From Mycolicibacterium fallax (GTDB taxonomy: Bacteria; Actinomycetota; Actinomycetes; Mycobacteriales; Mycobacteriaceae): a stretch of 64,000 nucleotides of DNA. The notes under the pieces are model-generated. The model did no database searches and was not told the DNA's origin. It saw nothing but the letters and a program-made list of their open reading frames with translations. Of the stretch, positions 29,298 through 37,382 are shown piece by piece. The position numbers were made by a program, and so were the translations under genes. The stretch covers positions 2,170,001 through 2,234,000 of the forward strand of contig NZ_AP022603.1 of the NCBI RefSeq assembly GCF_010726955.1, read 5' to 3'. The stretch's first letter is position 1. Every line of letters starts with the position of its first letter.

Positions 29298-30698
29298 ATG
29301 ACCAACCCCCACCCCGGCGGCGGCCTCGACGCCGTCATCGCCGGACTCGACGCCTTCATCGACACCCTGATCGACCAGCTCGCCCCGACCCCGGCCACCG
29401 GGAACGACGACGACGGCGGCCGATCCCTGTTCCAGCTGCTGCACACCCCACACCGCGTCTTCGACGACACCCACCTGCTGACCGTGCTCAAATCCGCGGT
29501 CACCCTCACCAACCTGACCACCCACCTGATCGCCACAGCAACCGCGGCCTGCGAACGCGCCGGCGTCCCCGCCCGCCAACACGCCCGCCACGGCGCCGAC
29601 CTGCTCACCAACCTCGCCCTCACCCCCGGCGCCGCCCACCGCTACACCCGCGTCGGACGCGCCGCCGTCCTACTGCCCGCCACCACCCGGCTCCAACGCC
29701 TCGGCGCCATCAGCATCGAACTCACCGACGCCATCGGCAAAGGCCTGACCCACATCCAGCGCCGCACCGAACTCACCGACGACGACCGCGCCCGGATCGA
29801 ACAACAACTGCTCACCCAAACCACCCCGGCCACCGTGGCCAACAAAGCCCGCCACATCGCCATCGCCCGAACCCCCGGCCCCGGCCAACCCGGCGCACCC
29901 ACAATCCCCGCCGCCGAAAACACCGACCTCAACGACATGACCCTGACCCAAAACGACGAAGGCCGCATCACCGCCACCCTCGACCTCGACGTCCTGACCG
30001 GCGAAGAACTCATCACCGCCCTCGACCCGCTGACCCGGCCCATCCCCCAACCCGACGGCACCCCCGACCCCCGCCCCGCACCACAACGCCGCGCCGACGC
30101 CCTCGGCCACGTCATCCGCCACTACCTACACGGCTACCAGCGCCCCACCTCCGGCGGCGTCCTACCCCACGTCACCCTCATCCGGCCCCCCACCACCGCC
30201 TTCGGCCAGCCGACCCCAACACCCACCGGGCCCGCGACCGAAGTGGACTTCCTCGCCTTCACCGGCCCCATCAGCTGCCACACCGCCGACCTGATCACCT
30301 GCGACTGCACCCTCGACACCGCCCACCTCGACCACAACGGCGTCCCGCTGGACATCGGCCGCAGCAAACGCCTCTTCACCCCAGAAATCCGCAAAGCCCT
30401 CGGCCTGCGCGACCAAGGCTGCGCCTTCCCCGGCTGCGGACGCCCCATCGCCTGGTGCGACGCCCACCACATCCACCACTGGCACGCCGACCACGGCCAC
30501 ACCTGCCTCGACAACGGCGTCCTACTCTGCCGCCACCACCACACCCTCATCCACCACACCGACTGGCAGATCTACCTCGGCCCCGACCGACACCCCTGGT
30601 TCATCCCACCCACCGACCCCAAACACCCCAACCGACCACCAGAGCACCTGCGCTCCCACGCCCGCCGCACCCTCACCACAGAATCCGCCGCCGCATAA
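29298..30698 (+). CDS. 13E12 repeat family protein (DUF222 and HNH domains)
   Basis: The 466-residue protein has the 13E12/DUF222 N-terminal region (about 1-300) and a C-terminal HNH nuclease-like motif: Cys375 and Cys380 in CAFPGCGRP, the CDAHHIHHW segment, and LLCRHHHTLIHH near residue 415. The cysteine pairs probably bind zinc. The family is abundant in mycobacteria and its function is not established; nuclease activity is inferred from the motif. The start at 29298 follows a long leader with an SOS box. This copy is intact. Confidence 0.9.
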   Translation: MTNPHPGGGLDAVIAGLDAFIDTLIDQLAPTPATGNDDDGGRSLFQLLHTPHRVFDDTHLLTVLKSAVTLTNLTTHLIATATAACERAGVPARQHARHGADLLTNLALTPGAAHRYTRVGRAAVLLPATTRLQRLGAISIELTDAIGKGLTHIQRRTELTDDDRARIEQQLLTQTTPATVANKARHIAIARTPGPGQPGAPTIPAAENTDLNDMTLTQNDEGRITATLDLDVLTGEELITALDPLTRPIPQPDGTPDPRPAPQRRADALGHVIRHYLHGYQRPTSGGVLPHVTLIRPPTTAFGQPTPTPTGPATEVDFLAFTGPISCHTADLITCDCTLDTAHLDHNGVPLDIGRSKRLFTPEIRKALGLRDQGCAFPGCGRPIAWCDAHHIHHWHADHGHTCLDNGVLLCRHHHTLIHHTDWQIYLGPDRHPWFIPPTDPKHPNRPPEHLRSHARRTLTTESAAA

Positions 30699-30755
30699 CC
30701 AGCAGCAAACACCGTCGCCAAACACGCAGCTTGACAACTACACAGCGGAAAATAC

Positions 30756-30800
30756 GGCGGGCGCCGGCCCACCCTGAAAGGAATCGGACCGGCACCCGCC
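30756..30800 (+). terminator. Large stem-loop at the right end of 13E12 copy 2
   Basis: The same 12-base arms (11 of 12 paired) seen at 8433-8477 occur here, about 57 bases after the stop of the intact 13E12 gene. In this location it would end 13E12 transcription before the convergent PPOX-type gene. No T-tract follows. Confidence 0.5.
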
Positions 30801-30843
30801 ACGACGCCAGGGCCGCCCGGCCGAGAGGCCGGCTGTCGCCGGG

Positions 30844-31224
30844 TCAGCGCGGTGCGCGCACCTTGAACACGACGCAGTCGTGCAGGCACCCGGAGTCCGC
30901 GACCGCCGCCGGCTCGGCCCGCCGGTGCAGCAGCGCCTTGGTCGGCACCACGCGCAGGGTGTCGGCGGCGGGCTCGGCGCGGCCGTCGACCATCAGGGCG
31001 TAGCCGCCCGGCTGCCGCGGCGGCCACAGCAGGGTGACCATCGGGTGGCCGGCGATGTTGGTCGCGGTGTGGCCACCGAATGCGCCGACGTCGAACACGC
31101 CGTCAACCAGCACCGGGTCGACCATGACCGAATGCGGGAGGTGGTCGTCGCCGACGGTGACCAGAAACGCCTGGTCGTAGTCGGGCAACGCGTTCGCCAG
31201 TCGCTCCAGATCAACGCTGCTCAT
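30844..31224 (-). CDS. Pyridoxamine 5'-phosphate oxidase-like (split-barrel) protein
   Basis: The 126-residue protein has the pattern of small flavin/F420-binding split-barrel proteins: [17 protein letters not shown] near residue 20, [17 protein letters not shown] in the middle and [11 protein letters not shown] after it. Such proteins act as F420- or FMN-dependent reductases, or bind haem or biliverdin. No cofactor can be assigned from sequence alone. It lies upstream of nothing obviously related and converges on the 13E12 gene. Confidence 0.65.
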   Translation of the reverse strand: MSSVDLERLANALPDYDQAFLVTVGDDHLPHSVMVDPVLVDGVFDVGAFGGHTATNIAGHPMVTLLWPPRQPGGYALMVDGRAEPAADTLRVVPTKALLHRRAEPAAVADSGCLHDCVVFKVRAPR

Positions 31225-31299
31225 GGGGTTCCTCCCGGTCGGTCTTCCCAGGATCTCACTCCGGCAGCCGGCGCCCCGATGCTCGTACCCCGGCGCAGG

Positions 31300-31560
31300 T
31301 CAGCGGGGCGTCGGGCCCGCATACGGCAGCAGCGCCATCTCCCGGGCGTTCTTGATGGCGGTGGCCACCTGCCGTTGCTGTTGCACGGTCAGTCCGGTCA
31401 CCGCGCGTGATCGGATCTTGCCGCGATCGGAGATGAACAGCCGCAGCGTCGCGGTGTCCTTGTAATCGACGGTCGTCACCCCGAGCTGGCGCAGCAGGTT
31501 CTTCCTGGCCGGCCGGGCTTCGGCGCGGCGGGCGCGGGCTCTGGACGCCTGGGGGGCCAT
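31300..31560 (-). CDS. rpsR2: Alternative 30S ribosomal protein S18 (zinc-free)
   Basis: The 86-residue product has the S18 core ([40 protein letters not shown]) and no cysteine, so it is the C- paralogue that replaces zinc-binding S18 when zinc is scarce. It overlaps the end of the L33 gene by one base in a TGATG junction. It is the last gene of the alternative operon. Confidence 0.93.
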   Translation of the reverse strand: MAPQASRARARRAEARPARKNLLRQLGVTTVDYKDTATLRLFISDRGKIRSRAVTGLTVQQQRQVATAIKNAREMALLPYAGPTPR

Positions 31561-31727
31561 CAGCGCTCCTCCCGGAACTCGACGTGCCGGCGCACGATCG
31601 GGTCGTATTTGCGCAGCACCAGCCGGTCGGGGTCGTTGCGGCGGTTCTTGCGGGTGACGTAGGTGTAGCCGGTGCCGGCGGTCGAGCGCAGCTTCACCAC
31701 GGGCCGGATGTCGGTGGCTCGGGCCAT
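31560..31727 (-). CDS. rpmG: Alternative 50S ribosomal protein L33 (zinc-free)
   Basis: A 55-residue product, starting [20 protein letters not shown], with [20 protein letters not shown] in the middle. It has no cysteines, so it is the C- form of L33. It overlaps its neighbours on both sides by one base, which implies tight translational coupling. In M. tuberculosis and M. smegmatis an alternative S14 gene normally lies between S18 and L33; here they are directly joined. Confidence 0.93.
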   Translation of the reverse strand: MARATDIRPVVKLRSTAGTGYTYVTRKNRRNDPDRLVLRKYDPIVRRHVEFREER

Positions 31728-31963
31728 CAGATTCGCTGCCCGTCTCGGCGCAGCCGGGCGATGACGGCGTCGATGCCGTCGCGGTCGATGACCTTGATGC
31801 CCTTGGCGCTGACCCGCAGCGTGACGCGGCGGCCCTCCGAGGGCAGGTAGTAGGTCTTGGACTGGATGTTCGGGTTCCAGCGGCGCCGGCTGCGCCGGTG
31901 CGAGTGCGAAACGGTGTTGCCGAAGCTCGGCTTGGCGCCGGTGACCTGGCAGTGGGCGGACAC
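31727..31963 (-). CDS. rpmB: Alternative 50S ribosomal protein L28 (zinc-free)
   Basis: From the GTG at 31963 behind AAGGAGG the product has 78 residues, beginning [20 protein letters not shown] and containing [20 protein letters not shown]. Only one cysteine is present, so the zinc knuckle of C+ L28 is missing. It is the first gene of the minus-strand Zur-type operon. Confidence 0.93.
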   Translation of the reverse strand: MSAHCQVTGAKPSFGNTVSHSHRRSRRRWNPNIQSKTYYLPSEGRRVTLRVSAKGIKVIDRDGIDAVIARLRRDGQRI

Positions 31964-32002
31964 GGGGTGTTTCCTCCTTCGCGGCCGCACCGGGCGGCTT
32001 AA

Positions 32003-32072
32003 TGAAAATCATTTTCGACAAGGTCGGCCTCGGACTGTACTCTCAAACCCGAACTAATGAAAATGATTGTCA
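32003..32072. promoter_or_regulatory. Two Zur-like boxes in a divergent promoter region
   Basis: TGAAAATCATTTTCG (32003-32017) and TGAAAATGATTGTCA (32058-32072) are AT-rich palindromes of the mycobacterial Zur (FurB) type, each symmetrical at six of seven arm positions and 55 bases apart. They lie between the alternative ribosomal-protein genes (minus strand) and the mrf-like gene (plus strand). Zur with zinc represses such operons, so both directions should open under zinc starvation. Confidence 0.85.
32015..32043 (+). promoter_or_regulatory. Candidate promoter of the mrf-whiB operon
   Basis: TCGACA (32015-32020) and TACTCT (32038-32043) are 17 bases apart on the plus strand. The -35 overlaps Zur box 1 at its last three bases, so bound Zur would block it. 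A possible divergent promoter, TTTTCA (minus strand, 32058-32063) with TACAGT (32034-32039), overlaps box 2 in the same way. Confidence 0.5.
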
Positions 32073-32139
32073 TTAACGGTTCGGCGGGCGCCCTCTTCCA
32101 GCGCGCCTCGCGGCCAACCGTTCGCGACGAAGGAGGCAA

Positions 32140-33318
32140 ATGCGGACCCCGGTGATACTGGTCAGCGGTCAGTGCGGCAGCGACGCCGTCGTCGATCAAC
32201 TGGTGCGACACCCCGGAACAGTGGTGGTCTCGCACCGCTTCGACGGTCACGTTGTGCACCGCAGCACCCGCACCATCGTGCGAGAGGTGACACTGCGCAA
32301 CGAGATGGTGCTGGAGCTCGCGCACGGCTGCACCGCGTGCACCATCCGCAACGACCTGCTGGTGCTGCTGCGTCAACTGCACCGCCGCGACGAGGTCGCC
32401 CGCATCGTGGTGCACCTGGAGCCCTGGCTGGAGCCCGAACCGATCTGCTGGGCGATCCGGCACGCCCGGGTCACCGGGATGCCGGGCGCCGTGGACGGGC
32501 CGGCCGTCCGGGACGTGATGATCGCCGCCGTCATCACCTGCATCGACGAGAGCCGTTGGCTGCAGCAGGCGCTCGGGGGCGCCGATCTGCCCGACGGTCG
32601 CACGGTGGCCCAGGTGGTGGTGGGCCAGGCCGAGTTCGCGGACCTGCTGGTCTGCGGCGGGGACGCCGAACTCGACGCCGTCCTGCACCGACTGTCCCCG
32701 CGGGCGCTGGTGGTGCCCGCGGCCGACGACGTCGAGGCGGCACTGACCCGGTTGCCCTCCGCGGCGCGGCGCGGCGACCAGGACCACCCGCACGGCCCAC
32801 TGTTGGCCGGCCAGCCGCCGCTGCAACCGGCCGGCCGGGTCACGCTGCTGCACTACCGGGCCAGCCGGCCGTTCCACCCGGCCAGGCTGGACGCGGCGCT
32901 GGAGGTCCTGCTCGACGGCGTGGTGCGTACCCGCGGCCGAATCTGGCTGGCCAGCAACGACACTCAGGCGATGTGGCTGGAGACGGCCGGCGGCGGCCTC
33001 CGCGCGACGGCGGGCGGCAAGTGGCTGGCCGCGATGACCGACTCCGAGGCCGCCTACGTCTGCCCGCAACGACGGGTGCTGTCGAGCCTGATCTGGGACC
33101 GGGTGCACGGCGACCGGCACACCGCCATGACGATCCTGGTCTGCGGCGCCGACCCGGAGGAATTGGTCAGCGCGCTCGACGGCGCGCTGCTGACCGCCGG
33201 GGAAATGCGCCGCAGCGCGGACTGGTCCCGGCTGCCCGATCCGTTCGGCGACTGGAGCCGAGACGGCGCCGACGCCGAAGACCTGGTCTCCCTCACCGAC
33301 GAGGGGGGCCACCGGTGA
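32140..33318 (+). CDS. mrf: CobW/Mrf-like protein with degenerate P-loop
   Basis: The 392-residue protein follows the CobW/COG0523 plan: N-terminal nucleotide-binding-like half with the Cys motif region GCTACTIRNDLL near residue 65-76, and a CobW C-terminal domain starting near SRPFHPARLDAALEVLL (about 245). The expected P-loop Gly-Lys-Ser/Thr is absent: the N-terminus reads ILVSGQCGSDAVVDQ. In M. smegmatis a homologous gene beside the alternative ribosomal proteins, Mrf, recruits hibernation factor Mpy to C- ribosomes. The neighbours and Zur boxes support the same role, but it is inference. AAGGAGG precedes the ATG. Confidence 0.8.
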   Translation: MRTPVILVSGQCGSDAVVDQLVRHPGTVVVSHRFDGHVVHRSTRTIVREVTLRNEMVLELAHGCTACTIRNDLLVLLRQLHRRDEVARIVVHLEPWLEPEPICWAIRHARVTGMPGAVDGPAVRDVMIAAVITCIDESRWLQQALGGADLPDGRTVAQVVVGQAEFADLLVCGGDAELDAVLHRLSPRALVVPAADDVEAALTRLPSAARRGDQDHPHGPLLAGQPPLQPAGRVTLLHYRASRPFHPARLDAALEVLLDGVVRTRGRIWLASNDTQAMWLETAGGGLRATAGGKWLAAMTDSEAAYVCPQRRVLSSLIWDRVHGDRHTAMTILVCGADPEELVSALDGALLTAGEMRRSADWSRLPDPFGDWSRDGADAEDLVSLTDEGGHR

Positions 33319-33611
33319 GGGCCGCCCGCCCGCCCGCGCAAAGCGCCGAGGACTGGGACTGGCAGCTGCGGGCGCGCTGCCGTGGGCTGCCGGCCGAAAC
33401 GTTCTTCACCACCGCGAGGGAAAAGGGCCGCCGGCGCGACGAGCACGAGGAGACCGCAAAGGCGATCTGCCGGCGGTGCCCGGTGCTGCGCCGCTGCCTC
33501 GACTACGCACTCGCGGCCGACGAGACCTACGGCATCTGGGGTGCCACCACCCCCGGCGAGCGCCGGGCGCTGCGCCCCCCGGACTCCGCAGCGCAGCGGG
33601 CGGCCGGATAG
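33315..33611 (+). CDS. WhiB-family iron-sulfur regulator
   Basis: The 98-residue protein has the four iron-sulfur cluster cysteines at 22, 52, 55 and 61 (C-X29-C-X2-C-X5-C) and the WhiB turn motif as GIWGATTPGERR, where the usual second Gly is Ala. WhiB proteins bind 4Fe-4S clusters and modulate SigA-dependent transcription in response to redox or nutrients. It starts at a GTG overlapping the mrf stop by four bases (GTGA), so it is co-translated with mrf. I cannot assign it to a numbered WhiB class. Confidence 0.88.
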   Translation: MRAARPPAQSAEDWDWQLRARCRGLPAETFFTTAREKGRRRDEHEETAKAICRRCPVLRRCLDYALAADETYGIWGATTPGERRALRPPDSAAQRAAG

Positions 33612-33612
33612 C

Positions 33613-34497
33613 TCACCGCACGCAGCGGAACCCGATGTGGGTGGTCGCGCTGTCCTGGGACTGCGGGGAACGGGCGGCCGGCCGGTAGCGGTGGCAGTAC
33701 TCCGGGGCGCACAGGTGCGAGCCGCCCTTGAGCACCTGGTTGACCGACGGATCGGGCTCGCGCCCCGGCGTGCAGCAGCCGCTGCGCTGTCCCGGCCGAT
33801 GCCCGCCGCGGAACCGGGTCGTGGTCCATTCCCAGACGTTGCCGATCATGTCCACCAGCCCGAAGCCGTTGGCCGGAAAGGTGCCCACCGGCGAGCTGCC
33901 GACCCAGCCCAGCGCCCCGTCGTTGCGGTACGGAAACGCGCCGCGCCAGGTGTTGGCCATCGGCCGTCCGCCCGGGGCGGGGTCCTCGCCCCACGGGTAG
34001 GTCGATGTCGTCCCGGCCCGGGCGGCGTACTCCCACTCGGCCTCGGTCGGCAGCCGCCGGCCGGCCCACCCGGCGTAGGCGGCGGCATCGGGGTAGGCGA
34101 TCTGGACGACGGGATGGTCGCCGCGGTCGGCGATCGAACTGTCCGGCCCGAACGGGCGGCGCCAGCAGGCCCCCGGCACCCAGGCCCACCACTGCCGCCA
34201 GTCGGTCAGGTCCACCGGTCCCGGCGTCGGGGTGAAGACCAGCGCCCCGGGCGCCAGGTCCGCGGCGGCGACGCCGGGATAGTCGGCGGGATCCATCGGG
34301 CGTTCGGCGACGGTGCGGTAGCCGGTGTCGGCGACGAACCGGGCGAACTGCGCGTTGGTCACCGGATGGCGTTCGACGGCCAGCGGACCGACCGATACGG
34401 TGTGGACCGGCATCTCCTCGGGATAGAAGTCCGCGGAACCCAGGGTGACGGTGCCGCCGGGCAGCTCGACGAGGTCGGTGAGCGGCGCCGTGACCAT
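33613..34497 (-). CDS. Formylglycine-generating enzyme (sulfatase maturase)
   Basis: FGE oxidises the sulfatase active-site cysteine to formylglycine. The 294-residue protein belongs to the FGE-sulfatase family, with ATADTGYRTVAER-type N-terminal segments, VGSSPVGTFPANGFGLVDMI, and the catalytic cysteines 263 and 268 in GSHLCAPEYCHRYR. These match Cys272/Cys277 of the Streptomyces enzyme. The arylsulfatase gene 0.4 kb away on the same strand is the obvious substrate. M. tuberculosis has the same pair between rpsQ and rplN. Confidence 0.92.
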   Translation of the reverse strand: MVTAPLTDLVELPGGTVTLGSADFYPEEMPVHTVSVGPLAVERHPVTNAQFARFVADTGYRTVAERPMDPADYPGVAAADLAPGALVFTPTPGPVDLTDWRQWWAWVPGACWRRPFGPDSSIADRGDHPVVQIAYPDAAAYAGWAGRRLPTEAEWEYAARAGTTSTYPWGEDPAPGGRPMANTWRGAFPYRNDGALGWVGSSPVGTFPANGFGLVDMIGNVWEWTTTRFRGGHRPGQRSGCCTPGREPDPSVNQVLKGGSHLCAPEYCHRYRPAARSPQSQDSATTHIGFRCVR

Positions 34498-34576
34498 CGC
34501 ACCAGTGTAAAGCCCGATTTACCCGCCCGAGTCGCGGCATCCGGTTTACCGTCGAGTCACCAACCTGGAGGAACCA

Positions 34577-34906
34577 ATGGGCAGCATGGTCAAGAAGTTC
34601 GTCATGGCGGTGGCCGCCGCCGCGGTACCGGCCATGGTGGTGAGCGCCGTCCCGGCACACGCCAACGGGCTCACGCTGACCGCCGCCCCGCAAATCACCG
34701 ATCAAGGCGTCTGGATCGGCTGGGTCGGCGGCAGTGGCGCGTCCTGGTGCACGGTTAGCACCGACTGGCTGACCAGCAAGGCGTTCCAGGACGATCAGGG
34801 CAAGGGCGGCGTGCTGATGGGCAGCACCCCGCTGTGGCGGGCGTCGAACTACCAGGTCAGCTGCGAGAACGGCGACGAGGGGTTCATCGGCGGCGTCTGG
34901 TACTGA
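34577..34906 (+). CDS. Small secreted protein of unknown function
   Basis: The 109-residue product has a Sec signal peptide (hydrophobic core about residues 9-26, likely cleavage after AHA near 30) and a mature part of about 79 residues with two cysteines (SWCTVS and VSCENG) that could form a disulfide. A GGAGG five bases before ATG supports the start at 34577. I recognise no family. It is convergent with atsA and divergent from the FGE gene. Confidence 0.75.
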   Translation: MGSMVKKFVMAVAAAAVPAMVVSAVPAHANGLTLTAAPQITDQGVWIGWVGGSGASWCTVSTDWLTSKAFQDDQGKGGVLMGSTPLWRASNYQVSCENGDEGFIGGVWY

Positions 34907-34918
34907 CCCGCCGGACGG

Positions 34919-37267
34919 TCAGTCCCGCTCGAACGCGGCGGCCAGCTCGGCCTCGGCGTCCAGGTAGGGCGTCCCGGAGATGTCCACGGTCACCGTCGCG
35001 ATGGTCGCGCCGGTCAGTGGGTTGGGCGCGCCGTAGCTCGCCGACACCGCCTGCCCGGAGTTGCGCCCCACCCTCGCGCTGACCCCACCGAGTCCGAAGG
35101 TGCCCGGATGCGTCCGGACCTCGTCGCGGGTGCCGACCACGGCGTCGTCGACGTAGAGCGTGAGCACCCCGACCGGGGTGTGGCTGCCCTCGGCGGTGCC
35201 GGTGCGCTCGAACCGGGCACCCAGCACATGCCGGCCCGACGGCAGCGGCGCCTCGGCGCGGACCAGCTGCTCGTCGGCGCCCATGAAGTTGTAGACGAAC
35301 GACAGTCGGCCGTCGTCGACGAACAGCACGTAGCCGCCGTGCCCGCAGCCGTGTTTGAAGATCACCCCGTCCGGCTCGGGCCCCAGCTCGACCTCGGCGA
35401 GCACCGAGAACGACTGCCCGCGCAGTTCCGGCGCCGCCCCCATGCCGACGTCGGCGGTGCCCGGGTAGAAGGTGAACCGCTCGCGCTCCCCCGCCACGCC
35501 GGGCCGGGCCCGGCCGAAGATCTCCGCGACGCTCAGGTCCGCCAGCGGCAGGCCGTGGTACTTCGCCGCCTCGGCGAACCACAGCTGCTGCATCTCGGCG
35601 AGCTTGTCGGGCTGCTCGGCGGCCAGGTCGCGGCATTGGCTGCGGTCGGCGTCGATGTGGAACAGTTCCCAGCGGTCGTCCTCGAAATGGCCCCAGCCGC
35701 TGGGGGTGGCCGCGTGCACGGTGTTGGCGAACCAGCCGCGATGCCAGATCCCGCGGGTGCCGAGCATGCTGTAGAACTGGGTCTCCTTGCCGGTCGGCAG
35801 CTCCGGATCGCGCAGCGCCGCGGCGAAGCTGGTGCCCTCCAGCGGCCGCTGCGGGATGCCGCGCACGGTGGCCGGCGGCGTGATGCCGAGCAGCTCGTAC
35901 ACCGTCGGGGTGACGTCGGCGACGCTGATGTAGTTGTCCCGGAGTTCCCCGGCCGCGCCGATCCCGGCCGGCCAGGAGATGATCGCGGTGTCGGCGATGC
36001 CGCCCTCGTGGCTGGCGTAGCGCTTGAACAGCTTGTAGGGCGTGTTGAACGCCATCGCCCAGCCGATCGGGTAGTGCCCGTAGGTCGACGGGCTGCCCAG
36101 CTCGTCGTAGAACCGCAGGCTTTCGGCGACGGTGTCGATGTAGCCGTTGAAGAACTTGACCTCGTTGACCGAGCCGTTCGGACCGCCCTCGCCGCTGGCC
36201 CCGTTGTCGGAGATGACGACGATGATGGTGTTGTCCAGCTGACCGGACTCCTCCAGGTAGTCCAGGATCCGGCCGATCTGCGCATCGGTGTAGGACAGGA
36301 ACCCAGCGAACACCTCCGCCATCCGGGCGAACAGCCGCCGCTCGTCGTCGGACAGTTCGTCCCACGGCCGGACGGTGTCCTGGACCGGCCAGGGCTGCCC
36401 GGCCGGCCCGGTGACCTCGGCGTACGGGTTCATCGGGGAGAGCTCGGTGTCCGGCGGGACGACGCCGAGCCGCTTCTGGTTCTCCAGCACGATCTCCCGG
36501 TACGCCTCATAGCCCATGTCGAAGCGCCCGGCGTAGCGGTCGGCCCACTCGCGCGACACCTGGTGCGGGGCGTGCCCGGCGCCTGGGCAGACGTAGGAGA
36601 ACCACGGCTTGTCCGGCGCGATCACCTTGGCGTCGCGGATGAACTCGATGGTCTTGTCGGCGAGGTCCTTGGACAGGTGGTAGCCCTGCTCCGGGGTGGC
36701 CGGCGGGTCGACGGGATGGTTGTCGTAGACCAGCTCCGGGTACCACTGGTCGGTTTCCCCGCCCATGAACCCGTAGAACCGGTCGAAGCCGCGCGAGCAC
36801 GGCCAGTGCCGCCGGGTGGCGGCCAGGTTGGATTCCTCCAGCGGGGCCAGGTGCCATTTCCCGACGGCGTAGGTGCTCCAGCCGCGTTCGGCCAGCACCT
36901 CCGAGAGCAGCGCGGTCTCGGCCGGGATTCGCCCGTTGCTGTTCGGGAAGCCCTCGGTGAATTCCTCGACGGTGGCCATCCCGACCGACGTGGCGTTGCG
37001 CCCGGTCAGCAGCGAGGCCCGGGTCGGCGAGCACAGCGCGGTGGTGTGGAACTGGGTCAGCCGCACCCCGGCATCGGCGATCCGGGTCATGTTCGGCATT
37101 TCGACCAGGCCGCCGAAGCAGTCCCAGGTGGCGATCCCGGTGTCATCCCAGACCAGGTACAGCACGTTCGGGGCGCCGTCGGGGGCGTTCGGCGCGACGT
37201 AGGGCGCCCAGTCCGGTTCGGAGTCCCGGATGTCCAGGGCGATCTTCCCGTTGAATTCTGCTGCCAT
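34919..37267 (-). CDS. atsA: Type I arylsulfatase
   Basis: The 782-residue sulfatase carries CSPTRASLLTGR with Cys79, the residue converted to formylglycine, after an N-terminal PNVLYLVWDDTG calcium-binding segment (about 33-44). Other sulfatase motifs are AVGKWHLAP and VVISDNGASGEGG. I start at the ATG at 37267 (MAAEFNGKIALD) behind GAGG; an open frame 14 codons longer lacks support. No signal peptide is evident, so the enzyme is probably cytoplasmic or non-Sec. It ends 12 bases from the convergent secreted-protein gene. Confidence 0.93.
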   Translation of the reverse strand: MAAEFNGKIALDIRDSEPDWAPYVAPNAPDGAPNVLYLVWDDTGIATWDCFGGLVEMPNMTRIADAGVRLTQFHTTALCSPTRASLLTGRNATSVGMATVEEFTEGFPNSNGRIPAETALLSEVLAERGWSTYAVGKWHLAPLEESNLAATRRHWPCSRGFDRFYGFMGGETDQWYPELVYDNHPVDPPATPEQGYHLSKDLADKTIEFIRDAKVIAPDKPWFSYVCPGAGHAPHQVSREWADRYAGRFDMGYEAYREIVLENQKRLGVVPPDTELSPMNPYAEVTGPAGQPWPVQDTVRPWDELSDDERRLFARMAEVFAGFLSYTDAQIGRILDYLEESGQLDNTIIVVISDNGASGEGGPNGSVNEVKFFNGYIDTVAESLRFYDELGSPSTYGHYPIGWAMAFNTPYKLFKRYASHEGGIADTAIISWPAGIGAAGELRDNYISVADVTPTVYELLGITPPATVRGIPQRPLEGTSFAAALRDPELPTGKETQFYSMLGTRGIWHRGWFANTVHAATPSGWGHFEDDRWELFHIDADRSQCRDLAAEQPDKLAEMQQLWFAEAAKYHGLPLADLSVAEIFGRARPGVAGERERFTFYPGTADVGMGAAPELRGQSFSVLAEVELGPEPDGVIFKHGCGHGGYVLFVDDGRLSFVYNFMGADEQLVRAEAPLPSGRHVLGARFERTGTAEGSHTPVGVLTLYVDDAVVGTRDEVRTHPGTFGLGGVSARVGRNSGQAVSASYGAPNPLTGATIATVTVDISGTPYLDAEAELAAAFERD

Positions 37268-37382
37268 GGCGGTTCCTCGAGGTCCGGCCGCGGCCGCTCC
37301 GCGGGGCATACACCGACGACACTAATCACCGCGGGCCCCCCCGACCACCGGTTTCCGCGGCACTCGTTTGCCACCGGGGCGG

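Larger units (their letters stand above)
29075..30825 (+). repeat. 13E12-type repeat, copy 2 (intact)
   Basis: This 1,751-base block is the intact partner of the repeat at 6761-8502, in the same orientation and about 22.3 kb away. It carries the same SOS box, gene and 3' hairpin. Identity extends on both sides of the coding region and stops abruptly, so the unit that was copied includes its own control region. Such a direct-repeat pair flanking ribosomal genes could recombine and delete essential DNA. Confidence 0.9.

Noticed and set aside
33613..37267. Idea that the sulfatase and maturase belong functionally to the glycan operon to make a sulfated polymer
   Set aside because: M. tuberculosis has the same sulfatase pair without the glycan genes, so linkage is more likely positional. 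There is also no sulfotransferase in the window.
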